From the NCBI RefSeq assembly GCF_004912165.1, contig NZ_STGV01000005.1:186001-250000 (forward strand): a stretch of DNA of 64,000 nucleotides, read 5' to 3'. Below, piece by piece: positions 55,120 through 63,858 of this stretch. Within the stretch, counting starts at the first letter, position 1; the number at the start of each line of letters is the position of its first letter. The DNA comes from Peteryoungia ipomoeae. Lineage in GTDB: Bacteria > Pseudomonadota > Alphaproteobacteria > Rhizobiales > Rhizobiaceae. The notes beneath the pieces were generated by a model. That model worked only from the letters and a program-made list of their open reading frames with translations. It made no database searches and was not told where the DNA came from. The position numbers and the translations under genes were made by a program.

Positions 55120-56159
55120 TACTTGCTCCCGCCATTCTTGTCCGAGGTGATGCGATCATTCAGCCGGTCGAGCGTCTTGCGCATGGCACGCGCATCTTCC
55201 TGCTGGGCTTCGATCCAGTCGCGCAGCATCTGTTGCTCGTTGCGCATGTTCTTCACCAGGCCCTGAATGCTTTCGGCAAGACCGGCGATGGCAGCAATCG
55301 AACGGTCATTGCCGCCGTCACGCCCTGCGATTTTCTGCACTTCGGCAAGCAACTGGCGAATATCGGCACCTGCCAGACCGGCAGCTGCATCCCCGCCCCG
55401 CTCCTGATCGAGATCCGTCATGCCCGACAGCCAGTTTTCCAGTTCGGTGTAGAACCGGTTCTGCGCCCGACCCGCCTGCAGGTCGAGAAAGCCGAGAATG
55501 AGGGAGCCGGACAGGCCGAGAAGCGAAGACGAAAACGCCGTTCCCATGCCCGACAGCGGCGCCGTCAGTCCGGTTTTCAGGGATTGCAGAATGTCGTTGC
55601 TATCGCCCGAAGACGGATTGAGCGACTGGATGACGTCGTTGATCGAGGCAATCGTGCCAAGCAGACCCCAGAAGGTGCCGAGCAGGCCAAGAAACACCAG
55701 AAGACCGATGAGGTAGCGGCTGATATCGCGCGATTCATCCAGACGCGTGCCGATGGAATCGAGAATGGACCGCAGCGCGGTGGTCGAAATCGCAATGGAG
55801 CGACGCCCCCCGAAAAGCGCCCGCATCGGCGCGAGAAGACGCGGATCACGTCCCACGCGGTCTGCCCCGCCCGCAGCCCGGAACGAGTTGAACCAGCGCA
55901 CCTCGGGACGCAGGGCCAGAACCTGGTTGAACACCAGAACGATGCCGACCACCAGAACACCGAGAATGAGGCCGTTGAGGCCAGGATTGGTGATGAAGGC
56001 CGCATGCGCCTGCCGATAGAGGATGGCGGCAATAAATCCGACAATGATCAGAAAGATGATCATCGTCGTGAAAAACGGCATCGGGCTGGAGAGCTTCTGG
56101 CCGTGGTCTCCTGTCCGGACCTCGACCGCTTCCACGTCCTCCAGTCTCACTCTTGCCAT
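55119..56159 (-). CDS. MotA/TolQ/ExbB-like proton channel protein
   Basis: A 346-residue protein with helices at ~28-48 and ~60-80, then a cytosolic loop, and two channel helices (YLIGLLVFLGLLGTFWGLLGTIASI; PLSGMGTAFSSSLLGLSGSLILGFL) of the MotA/TolQ/ExbB type. A coiled-coil cytosolic tail follows (residues ~260-346). With the coupled MotB-like gene it should form a membrane ion-driven stator-like complex attached to peptidoglycan. No flagellar genes are near, so this is probably a non-flagellar envelope motor of unknown role. Confidence 0.9.
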   Translation of the reverse strand: MARVRLEDVEAVEVRTGDHGQKLSSPMPFFTTMIIFLIIVGFIAAILYRQAHAAFITNPGLNGLILGVLVVGIVLVFNQVLALRPEVRWFNSFRAAGGADRVGRDPRLLAPMRALFGGRRSIAISTTALRSILDSIGTRLDESRDISRYLIGLLVFLGLLGTFWGLLGTIASINDVIQSLNPSSGDSNDILQSLKTGLTAPLSGMGTAFSSSLLGLSGSLILGFLDLQAGRAQNRFYTELENWLSGMTDLDQERGGDAAAGLAGADIRQLLAEVQKIAGRDGGNDRSIAAIAGLAESIQGLVKNMRNEQQMLRDWIEAQQEDARAMRKTLDRLNDRITSDKNGGSK

Positions 56160-56259
56160 GTCGTCTTCAACCTCCGGGGAATCTTGGGCCGGAGGCTAGT
56201 GGAAAATTAAGACGAATTGAAGCCGCGAAACCGAGGTAATTTACCTTATATTTCAGGCA

Positions 56260-57060
56260 TCACGCCTGCGGCACCGGACGGTTGACCACCTCTTCCAGTG
56301 CCTTGCGGATATATTCGTTGCCGGCAAGCACGGTGCCGTTTTCGAACATTTCCTGGCCACCCTTCATGTCGGAGGCAAAGCCGCCGGCTTCGCGGATCAA
56401 CAGCAGGCCAGCTGCGATGTCCCAGGCGTTGAGCTGGGCTTCCCAGAAACCGTCGAGGCGACCGGCCGCGACATAGGCGAGGTCAAGCGCGGCCGCACCC
56501 AGGCGACGAACGCCGGCGACTTCGCCCATGACGTGACGCAATTCGACAAGGAACTTGCCGTGCTGGCCGCGGCCAAGATGCGGCATGCCGCAGCCGATGA
56601 CGCAATCAGACAGCACCTTGCGCGCGCCGACCCGGATACGGCGATCGTTCAAGAAGGCGCCGCCGCCCTTTTCTGTGGTATAGAGTTCATCGGTTGCCGG
56701 ATTGAAGATCACGCCGGCAACGATCTCGCCATTGCGCTCGAGTGCAATCGAGACGGCAAACTGCGGAATGCCATGGAGGAAGTTGGTCGTGCCATCGAGC
56801 GGATCGACGATCCAGCGATGTGCGCCGTCCGTGCCCTTGATCTCCTCACCTTCCTCACCGAGGAAACCATAGGTGGGCCGCGACTTCAAAAGCTCCTCGC
56901 GGACGATCTTCTCGGCGCGGAAATCGGCCTGCGAGACGAAATCACCGGGGCCCTTGACCGATACCTGCAGGTTCTGGACTTCGCCAAAATCGCGCGACAG
57001 CGATTTACCGGCCTTCAGCGCGGCCTGAACCATAACGTTGAGAAGGGCTGAACGGGCCAT
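56260..57060 (-). CDS. suhB: inositol monophosphatase family protein SuhB
   Basis: A 266-residue magnesium-dependent phosphatase of the inositol monophosphatase family. The motifs are GFLGEEGEE (metal glutamates), WIVDPLDGTTNFLHG (residues ~84-98) and WDIAAGLLLIREAGG. SuhB family members hydrolyse myo-inositol phosphate and in E. coli act in rRNA antitermination. It starts at ATG 57060, 101 bases downstream of its neighbour on the same strand, so it may be transcribed alone. Confidence 0.95.
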   Translation of the reverse strand: MARSALLNVMVQAALKAGKSLSRDFGEVQNLQVSVKGPGDFVSQADFRAEKIVREELLKSRPTYGFLGEEGEEIKGTDGAHRWIVDPLDGTTNFLHGIPQFAVSIALERNGEIVAGVIFNPATDELYTTEKGGGAFLNDRRIRVGARKVLSDCVIGCGMPHLGRGQHGKFLVELRHVMGEVAGVRRLGAAALDLAYVAAGRLDGFWEAQLNAWDIAAGLLLIREAGGFASDMKGGQEMFENGTVLAGNEYIRKALEEVVNRPVPQA

Positions 57061-57277
57061 GTAGATATTCCTTGAAATCGGGGGACGCTGATGCGGCGCT
57101 GGATGGAAGCGCGGGCGTGGCGACGGTTGGCCGGTTCAAGACCACAAATATTGCCGGATTTCAAGGAAAAACCCGCAAGCACGGCAAAGCCCGGGCGAAA
57201 CGCCTAACCCGCTACAGGCTTAAGGACAGCCGAGAGCCGCGAGCGCAACAGGCCGGACCGCCATGCCATCGACCGAC

Positions 57278-58474
57278 CTACCCCCGGCGGAAGCGGTTTG
57301 CCTGATCGATTGCCTGCTTTTGCTGCTCTTCCGTCAAGCCGAGATAGAAATCCTCAAGCCCCACATCCTTGAGGCCAGCCCGGCGTGACAGCACATACCA
57401 CTTGGCCGCCTCCACCGGGTTCGGAGAGGTTCCAAGGGCGTTGATATAGAGATGCGCCAGGCGGTTCTGCGCCACCACATTTCCCCGCTTCGCAGCAATG
57501 CTCAGCCAACGGAAGCCCAGCTCATAGTCCCGCGGACCGTTATAGCCGTTGACCAGCCACAACCCCATGTCGAGCTGGGCCGTATCGAAGCCGGCGCGGG
57601 CGGCGCGATGCATCCATTCGCGCGCGCGGTCCTTCTTTTCCTTGGGCACATCCTTGAGCGCCGAATAGACCTGCGCCAGCGCGTATTGTGCGTCGGCGAT
57701 GCCCTGCTCGGCAGCCTTCTCGTAGAAGGGCATGGCCATGGTCAGGCCGCGAACACCGGGGTTTTCCGACACCAGGATCTGCGCCCAGTTGAACTGTGCC
57801 GAAGCATTGCCGGCCTCTGCTGCGCGGCGCATGTAGTCGTCGGCCTTCTTCTTGTCGCGCTCAACGACCTGCCCCTCCATGAGGATGAGGGCATACTTGA
57901 ACATGCCGGCGGGATCGCCGCCCTGGGCAGCCTGCCCGTACCAGAAGGCGGCCCCCTTGGGATCGCGCTTCACGCCAAGGCCCCGCGACATGATTTCCGC
58001 AAGCAGCGTCTGAGCAGCCGGATCACCAAGCTGGGCGCGCGGCATCGCCTTGTCGACCGCCGTCAGGAACAAGCCGCGCTGGAAGGCGCCATAAGCGTCA
58101 TCCGGCTCGTCGGCAAATGGCCGCTCCGGCGGCAGCTCCGGCAAGGGCGTGCCCATGCGCAGGTAGATATTGATGCCCTGGTCCGCCTCGCCATCCGGCG
58201 AAATCTTGCCGCCCTTCATGACGGGCGGCTGCGAATCACGCACCCGTCGATCAAGCTCAAGCGCATCGCCATCCACCTCGGGTGTCGCGCCCGCCGGATT
58301 GGATGGACTTGGCTGCAGCGTCCCGGCATCGGCCGGATCCGCCGGGATGATGACCGGCGCTTCACCGATATCAAGCCCGTCCTCCTCCTGCGCCAGCGCG
58401 ACAGAGGACAGCAGGGACACGCCCGCAAGAAGAGCGAGGGAAAGCAGGCGAAGGATGGGCAGGGTTTCACGCAT
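57278..58474 (-). CDS. exported Sel1/TPR repeat protein
   Basis: A 398-residue protein with an N-terminal signal peptide (LSLALLAGVSLLSSVALAQ, cut near residue 29), a proline-rich linker with an acidic composition, and about six Sel1-like repeats from residue ~130: AQTLLAEIMSRGLGVKRDPKGAAFWYGQAA, FKYALILMEGQVVERDKKKADDYMRRAA and so on. Such proteins are scaffolds in envelope or signalling processes; the partner is unknown. It follows the ThiE-like gene by eight bases and is probably in the same operon. Confidence 0.9.
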   Translation of the reverse strand: MRETLPILRLLSLALLAGVSLLSSVALAQEEDGLDIGEAPVIIPADPADAGTLQPSPSNPAGATPEVDGDALELDRRVRDSQPPVMKGGKISPDGEADQGINIYLRMGTPLPELPPERPFADEPDDAYGAFQRGLFLTAVDKAMPRAQLGDPAAQTLLAEIMSRGLGVKRDPKGAAFWYGQAAQGGDPAGMFKYALILMEGQVVERDKKKADDYMRRAAEAGNASAQFNWAQILVSENPGVRGLTMAMPFYEKAAEQGIADAQYALAQVYSALKDVPKEKKDRAREWMHRAARAGFDTAQLDMGLWLVNGYNGPRDYELGFRWLSIAAKRGNVVAQNRLAHLYINALGTSPNPVEAAKWYVLSRRAGLKDVGLEDFYLGLTEEQQKQAIDQANRFRRG

Positions 58475-58482
58475 GTCGCGGT

Positions 58483-59151
58483 CTAAGCTTCAAACCGTGG
58501 CGCTTTTTCGTCAAGTTCCGCATTGACCCGCGCAACGATTGCCGCCGCCTGCCCCGGCTCACCAAACACAGCCTTGCCAAGCGCCACGAACTCAACGCCA
58601 CCTTCTGCAACGGGAACCGCGGAGGATGGATCGGTGCCCCCCATGACAATGCAGGGAATCTCGATCATCGCGGACCACCATTCACCGAGCGCAATATTCT
58701 TGGAATGCGCCTCCGGCTTGATGTCACCGTCGAGCTTGCCGAAGAAAACGTAGTCGGGCTGCGCCTCGCCCATTTCCAGTGCGTGATGGCGATCCATGGC
58801 ATTGCCGCCGCCGACGATCAGTTTCGGCGTGTGCTTCTCGACGGCTTCAGCAAGCGCTTCGGCATTGCCGGTAATGTGCAGACCATCCGCCTTGACCCGA
58901 CCGGCCACCCGGCTGTTGTCGACGACGAGCGCTGCAGCGCCTGCTGCCTGGATGACCGGGACCAGCGCTTCGGCAATCTTCTGGAAGCTCTGATCGTCGC
59001 GTCCATACTGCGGAATGATGACGGAGGCGACATCGCCGCCGCGCAGGGCGTCACCCACAACCGTGGCACAGTCTGCGGCATCCGCAATGTCGGGAACGAT
59101 GAGAACGAGACGGCAGCGGTCTTCTGTCATTACAGCGGTCAATCCGGTCAT
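58483..59151 (-). CDS. thiamine phosphate synthase-like protein
   Basis: A 222-residue TIM-barrel protein of the ThiE/TenI group: RLVLIVPDIADAADC, VASVIIPQYGRDD, AAALVVDNSRVAGRVKADGLHI and IVMGGTDPSSAVPVAEGGVEFVALGKAVFG. The phosphate-binding Gly segment is present, but the lysine/arginine-rich diphosphate loop of true ThiE is poorly conserved, so it may be a ThiE-like protein without that activity. ATG 59151 with GGAG upstream is chosen. No other thiamine genes are close. Confidence 0.75.
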   Translation of the reverse strand: MTGLTAVMTEDRCRLVLIVPDIADAADCATVVGDALRGGDVASVIIPQYGRDDQSFQKIAEALVPVIQAAGAAALVVDNSRVAGRVKADGLHITGNAEALAEAVEKHTPKLIVGGGNAMDRHHALEMGEAQPDYVFFGKLDGDIKPEAHSKNIALGEWWSAMIEIPCIVMGGTDPSSAVPVAEGGVEFVALGKAVFGEPGQAAAIVARVNAELDEKAPRFEA

Positions 59152-59237
59152 GGGACAGCTCCGCACCCTGCGGAATTGGTCCTCGTATTGTCTACACAAA
59201 TCCGATAGACCGCTCCACCGAAAGGATCAACCGCACA

Positions 59238-60014
59238 ATGCTCACAGACCCGAACTTCTACGCGATCGCCATTCCTGCTGTGATGCTTGTCGGATTGTCC
59301 AAAGGAGGGCTGGGCGGCGCTTTCGCCCTGATTGGCGTGCCTCTGCTGGCACTCGCTGTTCCACCGATGCAGGCCGCCGCCATTTTCCTGCCGATCCTGC
59401 TGGTCATGGATGCCGTTGCGCTGTGGGCCTGGCGCAAGCACAACGACCGGGCAACGCTTCTGGCACTCCTCCCGGGCGCGCTCATCGGCATTGCGCTGGG
59501 CTGGGCGACATCGCGCTATGTCTCGGGCGATGCCATGCGACTGGTGCTCGGAGCCATTTCCCTCGTCTTTGCGCTGAAATACTTCCTTGAGCGACGGACG
59601 GTTGCGGGCGACACGCCGGCCAAAGCCACGCAGCACAGACCTGTCGCCGCGACGATTTGGGGTTCGTTTTCCGGCTATGCGAGCTTCGTCGCCCATGCCG
59701 GAGGACCGCCCTTCCAGATCTACACCCTGCCGCTCAAGCTTGATCCCTTTTCCTATACCGGCGCCTCGACGCGCTATTTCGCCATCCTCAACGCCATCAA
59801 GCTGATCCCCTATTTTGCCCTTGGCGAGCTCGACACAACAAATCTAACCTTGTCGGCAACCCTGCTCCCGGTCGCGCTTGTCTCGACCTTGATCGGGGCA
59901 AAACTGGTGCACACCCTGCGCCCCGCAATCTTCTATCCGCTGATGTACGGCATGGTGCTGATTGCCGGCTCGAAACTCTTCTACGACGGGGCTGTCGGCA
60001 TACTCGGCCTATGA
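59238..60014 (+). CDS. TauE/SafE family (DUF81) membrane permease
   Basis: A 258-residue membrane protein with about eight helices: MLVGLSKGGLGGAFALIGVPLLAL, MQAAAIFLPILLVMDAVALWAW, and the second repeat GSFSGYASFVAHAGGPPFQIYTLPL. The two-repeat arrangement with a conserved Gly/Ser/Pro pattern is typical of TauE/SafE sulfite/sulfoacetate exporters; the solute here is unknown. It is followed by a small ArsR-type regulator after 68 bases. Confidence 0.9.
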   Translation: MLTDPNFYAIAIPAVMLVGLSKGGLGGAFALIGVPLLALAVPPMQAAAIFLPILLVMDAVALWAWRKHNDRATLLALLPGALIGIALGWATSRYVSGDAMRLVLGAISLVFALKYFLERRTVAGDTPAKATQHRPVAATIWGSFSGYASFVAHAGGPPFQIYTLPLKLDPFSYTGASTRYFAILNAIKLIPYFALGELDTTNLTLSATLLPVALVSTLIGAKLVHTLRPAIFYPLMYGMVLIAGSKLFYDGAVGILGL

Positions 60015-60082
60015 CCTTTGGAGGGGTGTTGCGGCGCACATTCGCGCTTGCCGGGCATTGCCAACTGCCCTAGGCTTTCCCC

Positions 60083-60343
60083 ATGTCGAACACGGATCCC
60101 TTCATGGCGATTGCAGATCCCAACCGGCGCCTGATCCTTGAGGATCTGCGGCGCGGCTCAAAGACCGTGAACGAGATATCCCAAGCCCTGCCGATCAGCC
60201 GACCCGCGGTGTCACAACATCTGAAAGCCTTGCTCGACAGCGGCCTTGTCGATGTTCGCGCCGAAGGCACACGGCGGATCTATTTTCTTCGTCCGGGAGG
60301 CTTCGACCGGATGAGCTTGTGGCTCGATCAGTTCTGGTCCTGA
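60083..60343 (+). CDS. ArsR-family HTH regulator
   Basis: An 86-residue winged-helix regulator: MAIADPNRRLILEDLRRGSKTVNEISQAL then the recognition helix ISRPAVSQHLKALLDSGLVDVRAEGTRRIYFLRPGGF. No metal-binding cysteines are present, so it is probably not a metal sensor of the classical kind. It may control the upstream permease, but that is inference. Confidence 0.9.
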   Translation: MSNTDPFMAIADPNRRLILEDLRRGSKTVNEISQALPISRPAVSQHLKALLDSGLVDVRAEGTRRIYFLRPGGFDRMSLWLDQFWS

Positions 60344-60367
60344 GTAGCTCTTCAAGACAAAATAAAA

Positions 60368-60393
60368 CCCCGAAGTTCGAGCGAACTCCGGGG
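60368..60393 (-). terminator. terminator of the minus-strand YdcH gene
   Basis: Stem CCCCGGAGTTCG/CGAACTTCGGGG (minus strand) with a G:T pair in the middle, followed by TTTTATTTTG; 75 bases past the stop. Confidence 0.85.
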
Positions 60394-60468
60394 CGTGTGT
60401 TCAAGGGTTGCGGCACCAAGCGGACATCGGGATCATCAGATCCTGGCCGGGGCCAGCAATCCCGGCAG

Positions 60469-60645
60469 TCAATGGCGTGTCGAAGCTCTCAGGCGTTCCA
60501 TTTCATCCTTGAGACGCAATTTCAGGCGCTTCAGCTCTGCGATCTGTCGATCGTCGACGGAGGGAGATGCGAGCGCGTCATGGAGCTTTTCCTCGAGAGC
60601 GCCATGCTTCTTCTGCAGCGAGTCAAGATGAGCCTGTATGGTCAT
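60469..60645 (-). CDS. YdcH/DUF465 family protein (58 aa)
   Basis: A 58-residue helical protein, too short for usual gene calling: MTIQAHLDSLQKKHGALEEK, then LHDALASPSVDDRQIAELKRLKLRLKDEMERLR. This is the YdcH/DUF465 type of small coiled-coil protein; the role is unknown. Start ATG 60645 has AAGGA upstream, within the 234-base gap to the next, divergent, gene. A second member lies nearby on the other strand. Confidence 0.85.
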   Translation of the reverse strand: MTIQAHLDSLQKKHGALEEKLHDALASPSVDDRQIAELKRLKLRLKDEMERLRASTRH

Positions 60646-60879
60646 TTGATACGTCCTTCCTTTTCGCCTACCTCCAGCCCTCAGTCGCTAGAGTTTCAGG
60701 CTTTGCGAAAGTAATGTGACACGAGAAATGCGGTTTGTCGAAGGCGAAACGACATGGAAGGGACCAGAAAATCGCCGAGAAGGATAACTTCCCGTTACCG
60801 GTATTTGGTGATAGGAGCTTGCACGAATCTCCGGCACGTCCCTATAGGATTGGCTGAGGCTTTAAATTGGGGAAAAACG

Positions 60880-61083
60880 ATGGCGGATCAGGAACAGGCT
60901 GACATCAGGCTATCTTTGGCAAGGCTCCGCCAGGAGCACGAAGATTACGATGCAGCGATCAACGCCATGCTGGCCACCGGTTGCGATGCCTTGCGCATCC
61001 AGCGGATGAAGAAGAAGAAGCTTGTCATCAAGGACAAGATCACCGCCTTGGAAGACCAGGTCATTCCCGACATCATCGCATGA
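60880..61083 (+). CDS. second YdcH/DUF465 family protein
   Basis: A 67-residue helical protein: DIRLSLARLRQEHEDYDAAINAML, then CDALRIQRMKKKKLVIKDKITALEDQVIPDIIA. It is of the same DUF465 family as the nearby minus-strand gene but the sequences differ clearly. It precedes purE by 18 bases and would be co-transcribed with purEK. ATG 60880 is chosen; an extended frame to 60754 lacks a ribosome-binding site. Confidence 0.88.
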   Translation: MADQEQADIRLSLARLRQEHEDYDAAINAMLATGCDALRIQRMKKKKLVIKDKITALEDQVIPDIIA

Positions 61084-61101
61084 AGGCAGAAGGATAACCG
61101 G

Positions 61102-61602
61102 ATGACGGCTGAGTGCCCCCCCGTCGCGATCATCATGGGAAGCCAGTCCGACTGGGAAACCATGAAGAATGCCGCAGACACCCTGGACGCGCTCGGCGTC
61201 GACTATGAAGCGCGGATCGTCTCCGCCCACCGCACGCCCGACCGCATGTATGCCTTTGCCAAGGGCGCCCGCGACGAGGGCTTCAAGGTGATCATCGCCG
61301 GTGCGGGCGGCGCGGCGCATCTTCCGGGCATGGTCGCCTCGCTCACGTCCCTTCCGGTTTTCGGCGTTCCCGTTCAGTCCAAGTCCATGTCCGGCCTCGA
61401 CAGTCTCTACTCCATCGTTCAGATGCCGGCCGGCATTCCTGTCGGCACGCTGGCCATCGGGCGCGCCGGTGCCGTCAATGCAGCCCTGCTCGCGGCCCGC
61501 GTCCTTGCCGTCTACGACGACGAACTGGCGGATCGGCTCGATGACTGGATCACCCGCCAGACGGCTTCCGTTGGCGACTATCCGGTGGATGAGGCCCCAT
61601 GA
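61102..61602 (+). CDS. purE: 5-(carboxyamino)imidazole ribonucleotide mutase PurE
   Basis: PurE moves the carboxyl group from N5-CAIR to CAIR in purine synthesis. The 166-residue class I enzyme has [18 protein letters not shown] (phosphate site), [14 protein letters not shown] (active-site His) and [18 protein letters not shown]. The stop overlaps the purK start by four bases (ATGA). Confidence 0.97.
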   Translation: MTAECPPVAIIMGSQSDWETMKNAADTLDALGVDYEARIVSAHRTPDRMYAFAKGARDEGFKVIIAGAGGAAHLPGMVASLTSLPVFGVPVQSKSMSGLDSLYSIVQMPAGIPVGTLAIGRAGAVNAALLAARVLAVYDDELADRLDDWITRQTASVGDYPVDEAP

Positions 61603-62666
61603 GCATCCGCACGATCGGCATCATCGGTGGCGGCCAGCTCGGTCGCATGCTGGCCATGGCTGCTGCCCGGCTGAACTATCGTACGGTCATTCTGGAACCA
61701 CAGGCCGATAGCCCCGCATCCCAGGTGGCCAACCGGCAGATTGTTGCTGCCTATGACGATGAAGCAGCGCTGGCCGAGCTTGCCGCGCTCTGCGACGTCG
61801 TGACCTACGAATTCGAAAACGTGCCAGTGACGGCAGCCGAACTGCTGACACGCAGCGTCGCCGTCTACCCGCCGGCAAAGGCACTTGAGATTTCGCAGGA
61901 CCGCCTGACGGAAAAGCGCTTTCTGAATGCTGCCGGCATTGAGACGGCCCGGTTCCATGCCGTCGACAGCCAGGCCGATCTTAAAGCTGCCCTTTCGAAC
62001 TTCGGTGGCGAAGGCGTGCTGAAGACCTGCCGTCTCGGCTATGACGGCAAGGGCCAGAAAGTCTTCCGCAAGGGCGACACATCAGACGACGCATTTGCCG
62101 AACTCGGCAGTGTCCCGCTCATACTCGAAAGCTTCGTGCCTTTCGTCAGGGAAGTGTCGATCATCGCTGCCCGCAGCGCCTCGGGCGAGATCCGCTGCTA
62201 CGACCCGACCGAAAACGTCCATCGGGGCGGCATTCTGCATACCTCGACGCTGCCGGCGGCCATCTCTGCCGAGACAGCCAACCTCGCACGTCAGTCCGCA
62301 TCGAAGCTGCTGGACGGCCTCGGCTATGTCGGCGTCGTCGGCATGGAGTTCTTCGTTCTGCAAGACGGCAGCCTCGTCGCCAACGAATTTGCCCCGCGCG
62401 TGCACAATTCCGGCCACTGGACGGAAGCAGCCTGCATCGTCTCGCAGTTCGAGCAGCATATCCGCGCCGTTGCCGGACTGCCGCTAGGCAACCCTGTGCG
62501 TCACTCCGATTGCGTGATGACGAATCTCATTGGCGACGACATCGATTCTGTCCCTGCCTGGCTCGCAAAGAGCAATGTGCTGGTCCATCTCTACGGCAAG
62601 ACCGAAGCGCGCGCAGGCCGAAAGATGGGTCATGTCACGCAAATCACGCCCCTGAGCGACCGATAA
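61599..62666 (+). CDS. purK: N5-carboxyaminoimidazole ribonucleotide synthase PurK
   Basis: PurK makes N5-CAIR from AIR, bicarbonate and ATP. The 355-residue ATP-grasp protein has [18 protein letters not shown] at the N-terminus, [24 protein letters not shown] and the catalytic AND metal stretch [13 protein letters not shown]. Overlaps purE, so translationally coupled. Confidence 0.97.
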   Translation: MSIRTIGIIGGGQLGRMLAMAAARLNYRTVILEPQADSPASQVANRQIVAAYDDEAALAELAALCDVVTYEFENVPVTAAELLTRSVAVYPPAKALEISQDRLTEKRFLNAAGIETARFHAVDSQADLKAALSNFGGEGVLKTCRLGYDGKGQKVFRKGDTSDDAFAELGSVPLILESFVPFVREVSIIAARSASGEIRCYDPTENVHRGGILHTSTLPAAISAETANLARQSASKLLDGLGYVGVVGMEFFVLQDGSLVANEFAPRVHNSGHWTEAACIVSQFEQHIRAVAGLPLGNPVRHSDCVMTNLIGDDIDSVPAWLAKSNVLVHLYGKTEARAGRKMGHVTQITPLSDR

Positions 62667-62837
62667 TCCCGTATTTTCAGTCGAACTCGTCGGCAAATTT
62701 CGCTCTGCAGGTTGACATTGAGACATGCCTGAGGCTAATTGCCGCCAACTCTTCAGGGGCGCGCCCACCGGCGCGCTTTTGATTGTTTGAGATTACGGTG
62801 GACGAACAGTTCCCCGGCATTGTTGTGGACCAGAAAA

Positions 62838-62963
62838 ATGAAGATCAAGAACTCGCTGAAAGCGCTCAAGGCCCGTCATCGCGACAACCGTCTGGTTCGC
62901 CGCAAGGGCCGCATCTACATCATCAACAAGCAGAACCCGCGCTTCAAGGCCCGCCAGGGCTGA
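62838..62963 (+). CDS. rpmJ: 50S ribosomal protein L36, type B (YkgO-like)
   Basis: A 41-residue ribosomal protein: [30 protein letters not shown] then [11 protein letters not shown]. It lacks the C4/C3H zinc motif of type A L36, as in the zinc-independent form. The open frame extends 99 bases upstream but only ATG 62838 gives the family start. Confidence 0.95.
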   Translation: MKIKNSLKALKARHRDNRLVRRKGRIYIINKQNPRFKARQG

Positions 62964-63047
62964 TACTCCTGGGGCCCAGGCCCCATGGATGAATCCGGTC
63001 TGCCCGCCGAATTCGGCGTGTCGATGTCTAAAAATTGAGTTTGAAAG

Positions 63048-63087
63048 ACGGCGCTAAGAGATTACGGTCTCTTCATGCGCCGTTTTT
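63048..63087 (+). terminator. rpmJ terminator overlapping the start of the TPR gene
   Basis: ACGGCGC and GCGCCGT arms (63048-63054, 63077-63083) with inner arms AAGAGA/TCTCTT, followed by TTTTTC. It has all the features of an intrinsic terminator for rpmJ, yet it contains the ATG at 63075 of the next gene. Confidence 0.7.
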
Positions 63088-63782
63088 CTTTGCGACTCCT
63101 CGCCACCTCATTGCTGATCACCCCAATGGCCCTCGCCGGCTGGAGCCATGCTGCGGCTGCCGAAGAGCCGATGCTCGATCAGCCCATGCCTTCGCCGCCA
63201 GCGGAAACCAGCCCACCGGTCATCGAAGGCCTGCCCAAGGCAACACCGGAAACCGCGATCGAGCGCATTCCGGCAAAGGATGCGATCAAGGCACCCGCAA
63301 AGCCGAAGAGCGTCGACGAACTCGTTGCAGAGCTGAAACGCACGCGAAGCCCGGAGGCTGCGCGCCAGGTCGCCAATACGCTGATGAACCGCTGGGGAAC
63401 CTCCACAAGCCCCACAGTCAATCTGCTGATGGAATGGTCGGCAAAGGCTGCGGGAGAAAAACGCAATGCCGCTGCACTTGATTTCCTCGATCAGGCAATC
63501 GTGCTGAAACCGGATTTTGCCGGCGCCTGGAATCAGCGGGCCACACTGCACTTCACCATGGGCAATTACCGCCGTTCGATCTCCGACATCGAGCGCGTGC
63601 TAGAACTGGAGCCAAGGCACTTTGGCGCGATAGCGGGCCTCGCCGGCATTTTGGGCGAACGCGGCAGCAAGGAAGCTGCACTTTCCGCCTGGCAACGCTA
63701 CCTCGACATCTTCCCGGCCGATCGGGAGGTGCAGAGCCGTGTCAGCACGCTGGCGGAAGAAATCGCCGGTCAGAGGACATAG
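63075..63782 (+). CDS. exported TPR-repeat protein
   Basis: A 235-residue protein with a signal peptide (MRRFSLRLLATSLLITPMALAGWSHAAAA), a proline-rich linker (residues ~35-75), and TPR repeats: NAAALDFLDQAIVLKPDFAGAWNQRATLHFTMGNYRRSISDIERVLELEP and GSKEAALSAWQRYLDIFPADR. It is likely periplasmic or membrane-associated scaffold. The start codon sits inside a terminator-like hairpin, and no good ribosome-binding site precedes it; a later start would lose the signal peptide. Confidence 0.85.
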   Translation: MRRFSLRLLATSLLITPMALAGWSHAAAAEEPMLDQPMPSPPAETSPPVIEGLPKATPETAIERIPAKDAIKAPAKPKSVDELVAELKRTRSPEAARQVANTLMNRWGTSTSPTVNLLMEWSAKAAGEKRNAAALDFLDQAIVLKPDFAGAWNQRATLHFTMGNYRRSISDIERVLELEPRHFGAIAGLAGILGERGSKEAALSAWQRYLDIFPADREVQSRVSTLAEEIAGQRT

Positions 63783-63858
63783 TTGCCCAGCAGGCTTGAC
63801 GATTGGCGGACAGCGCCCGATTTGATCGCAAGCCCTGCCTGTAACCTGCGAGTTCCAT

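Noticed and set aside
54088-56159. Zorya-type phage defence (ZorAB) reading of the MotA/MotB-like pair
   Set aside because: No ZorC/ZorD or other effector genes are adjacent; neighbours are suhB and an FAD dehydrogenase, so a housekeeping envelope pair is more likely.
57072-57305. A 77-codon plus-strand frame between suhB and the Sel1 gene
   Set aside because: It overlaps the end of the Sel1 gene antisense, has basic low-complexity sequence and no convincing start signal.
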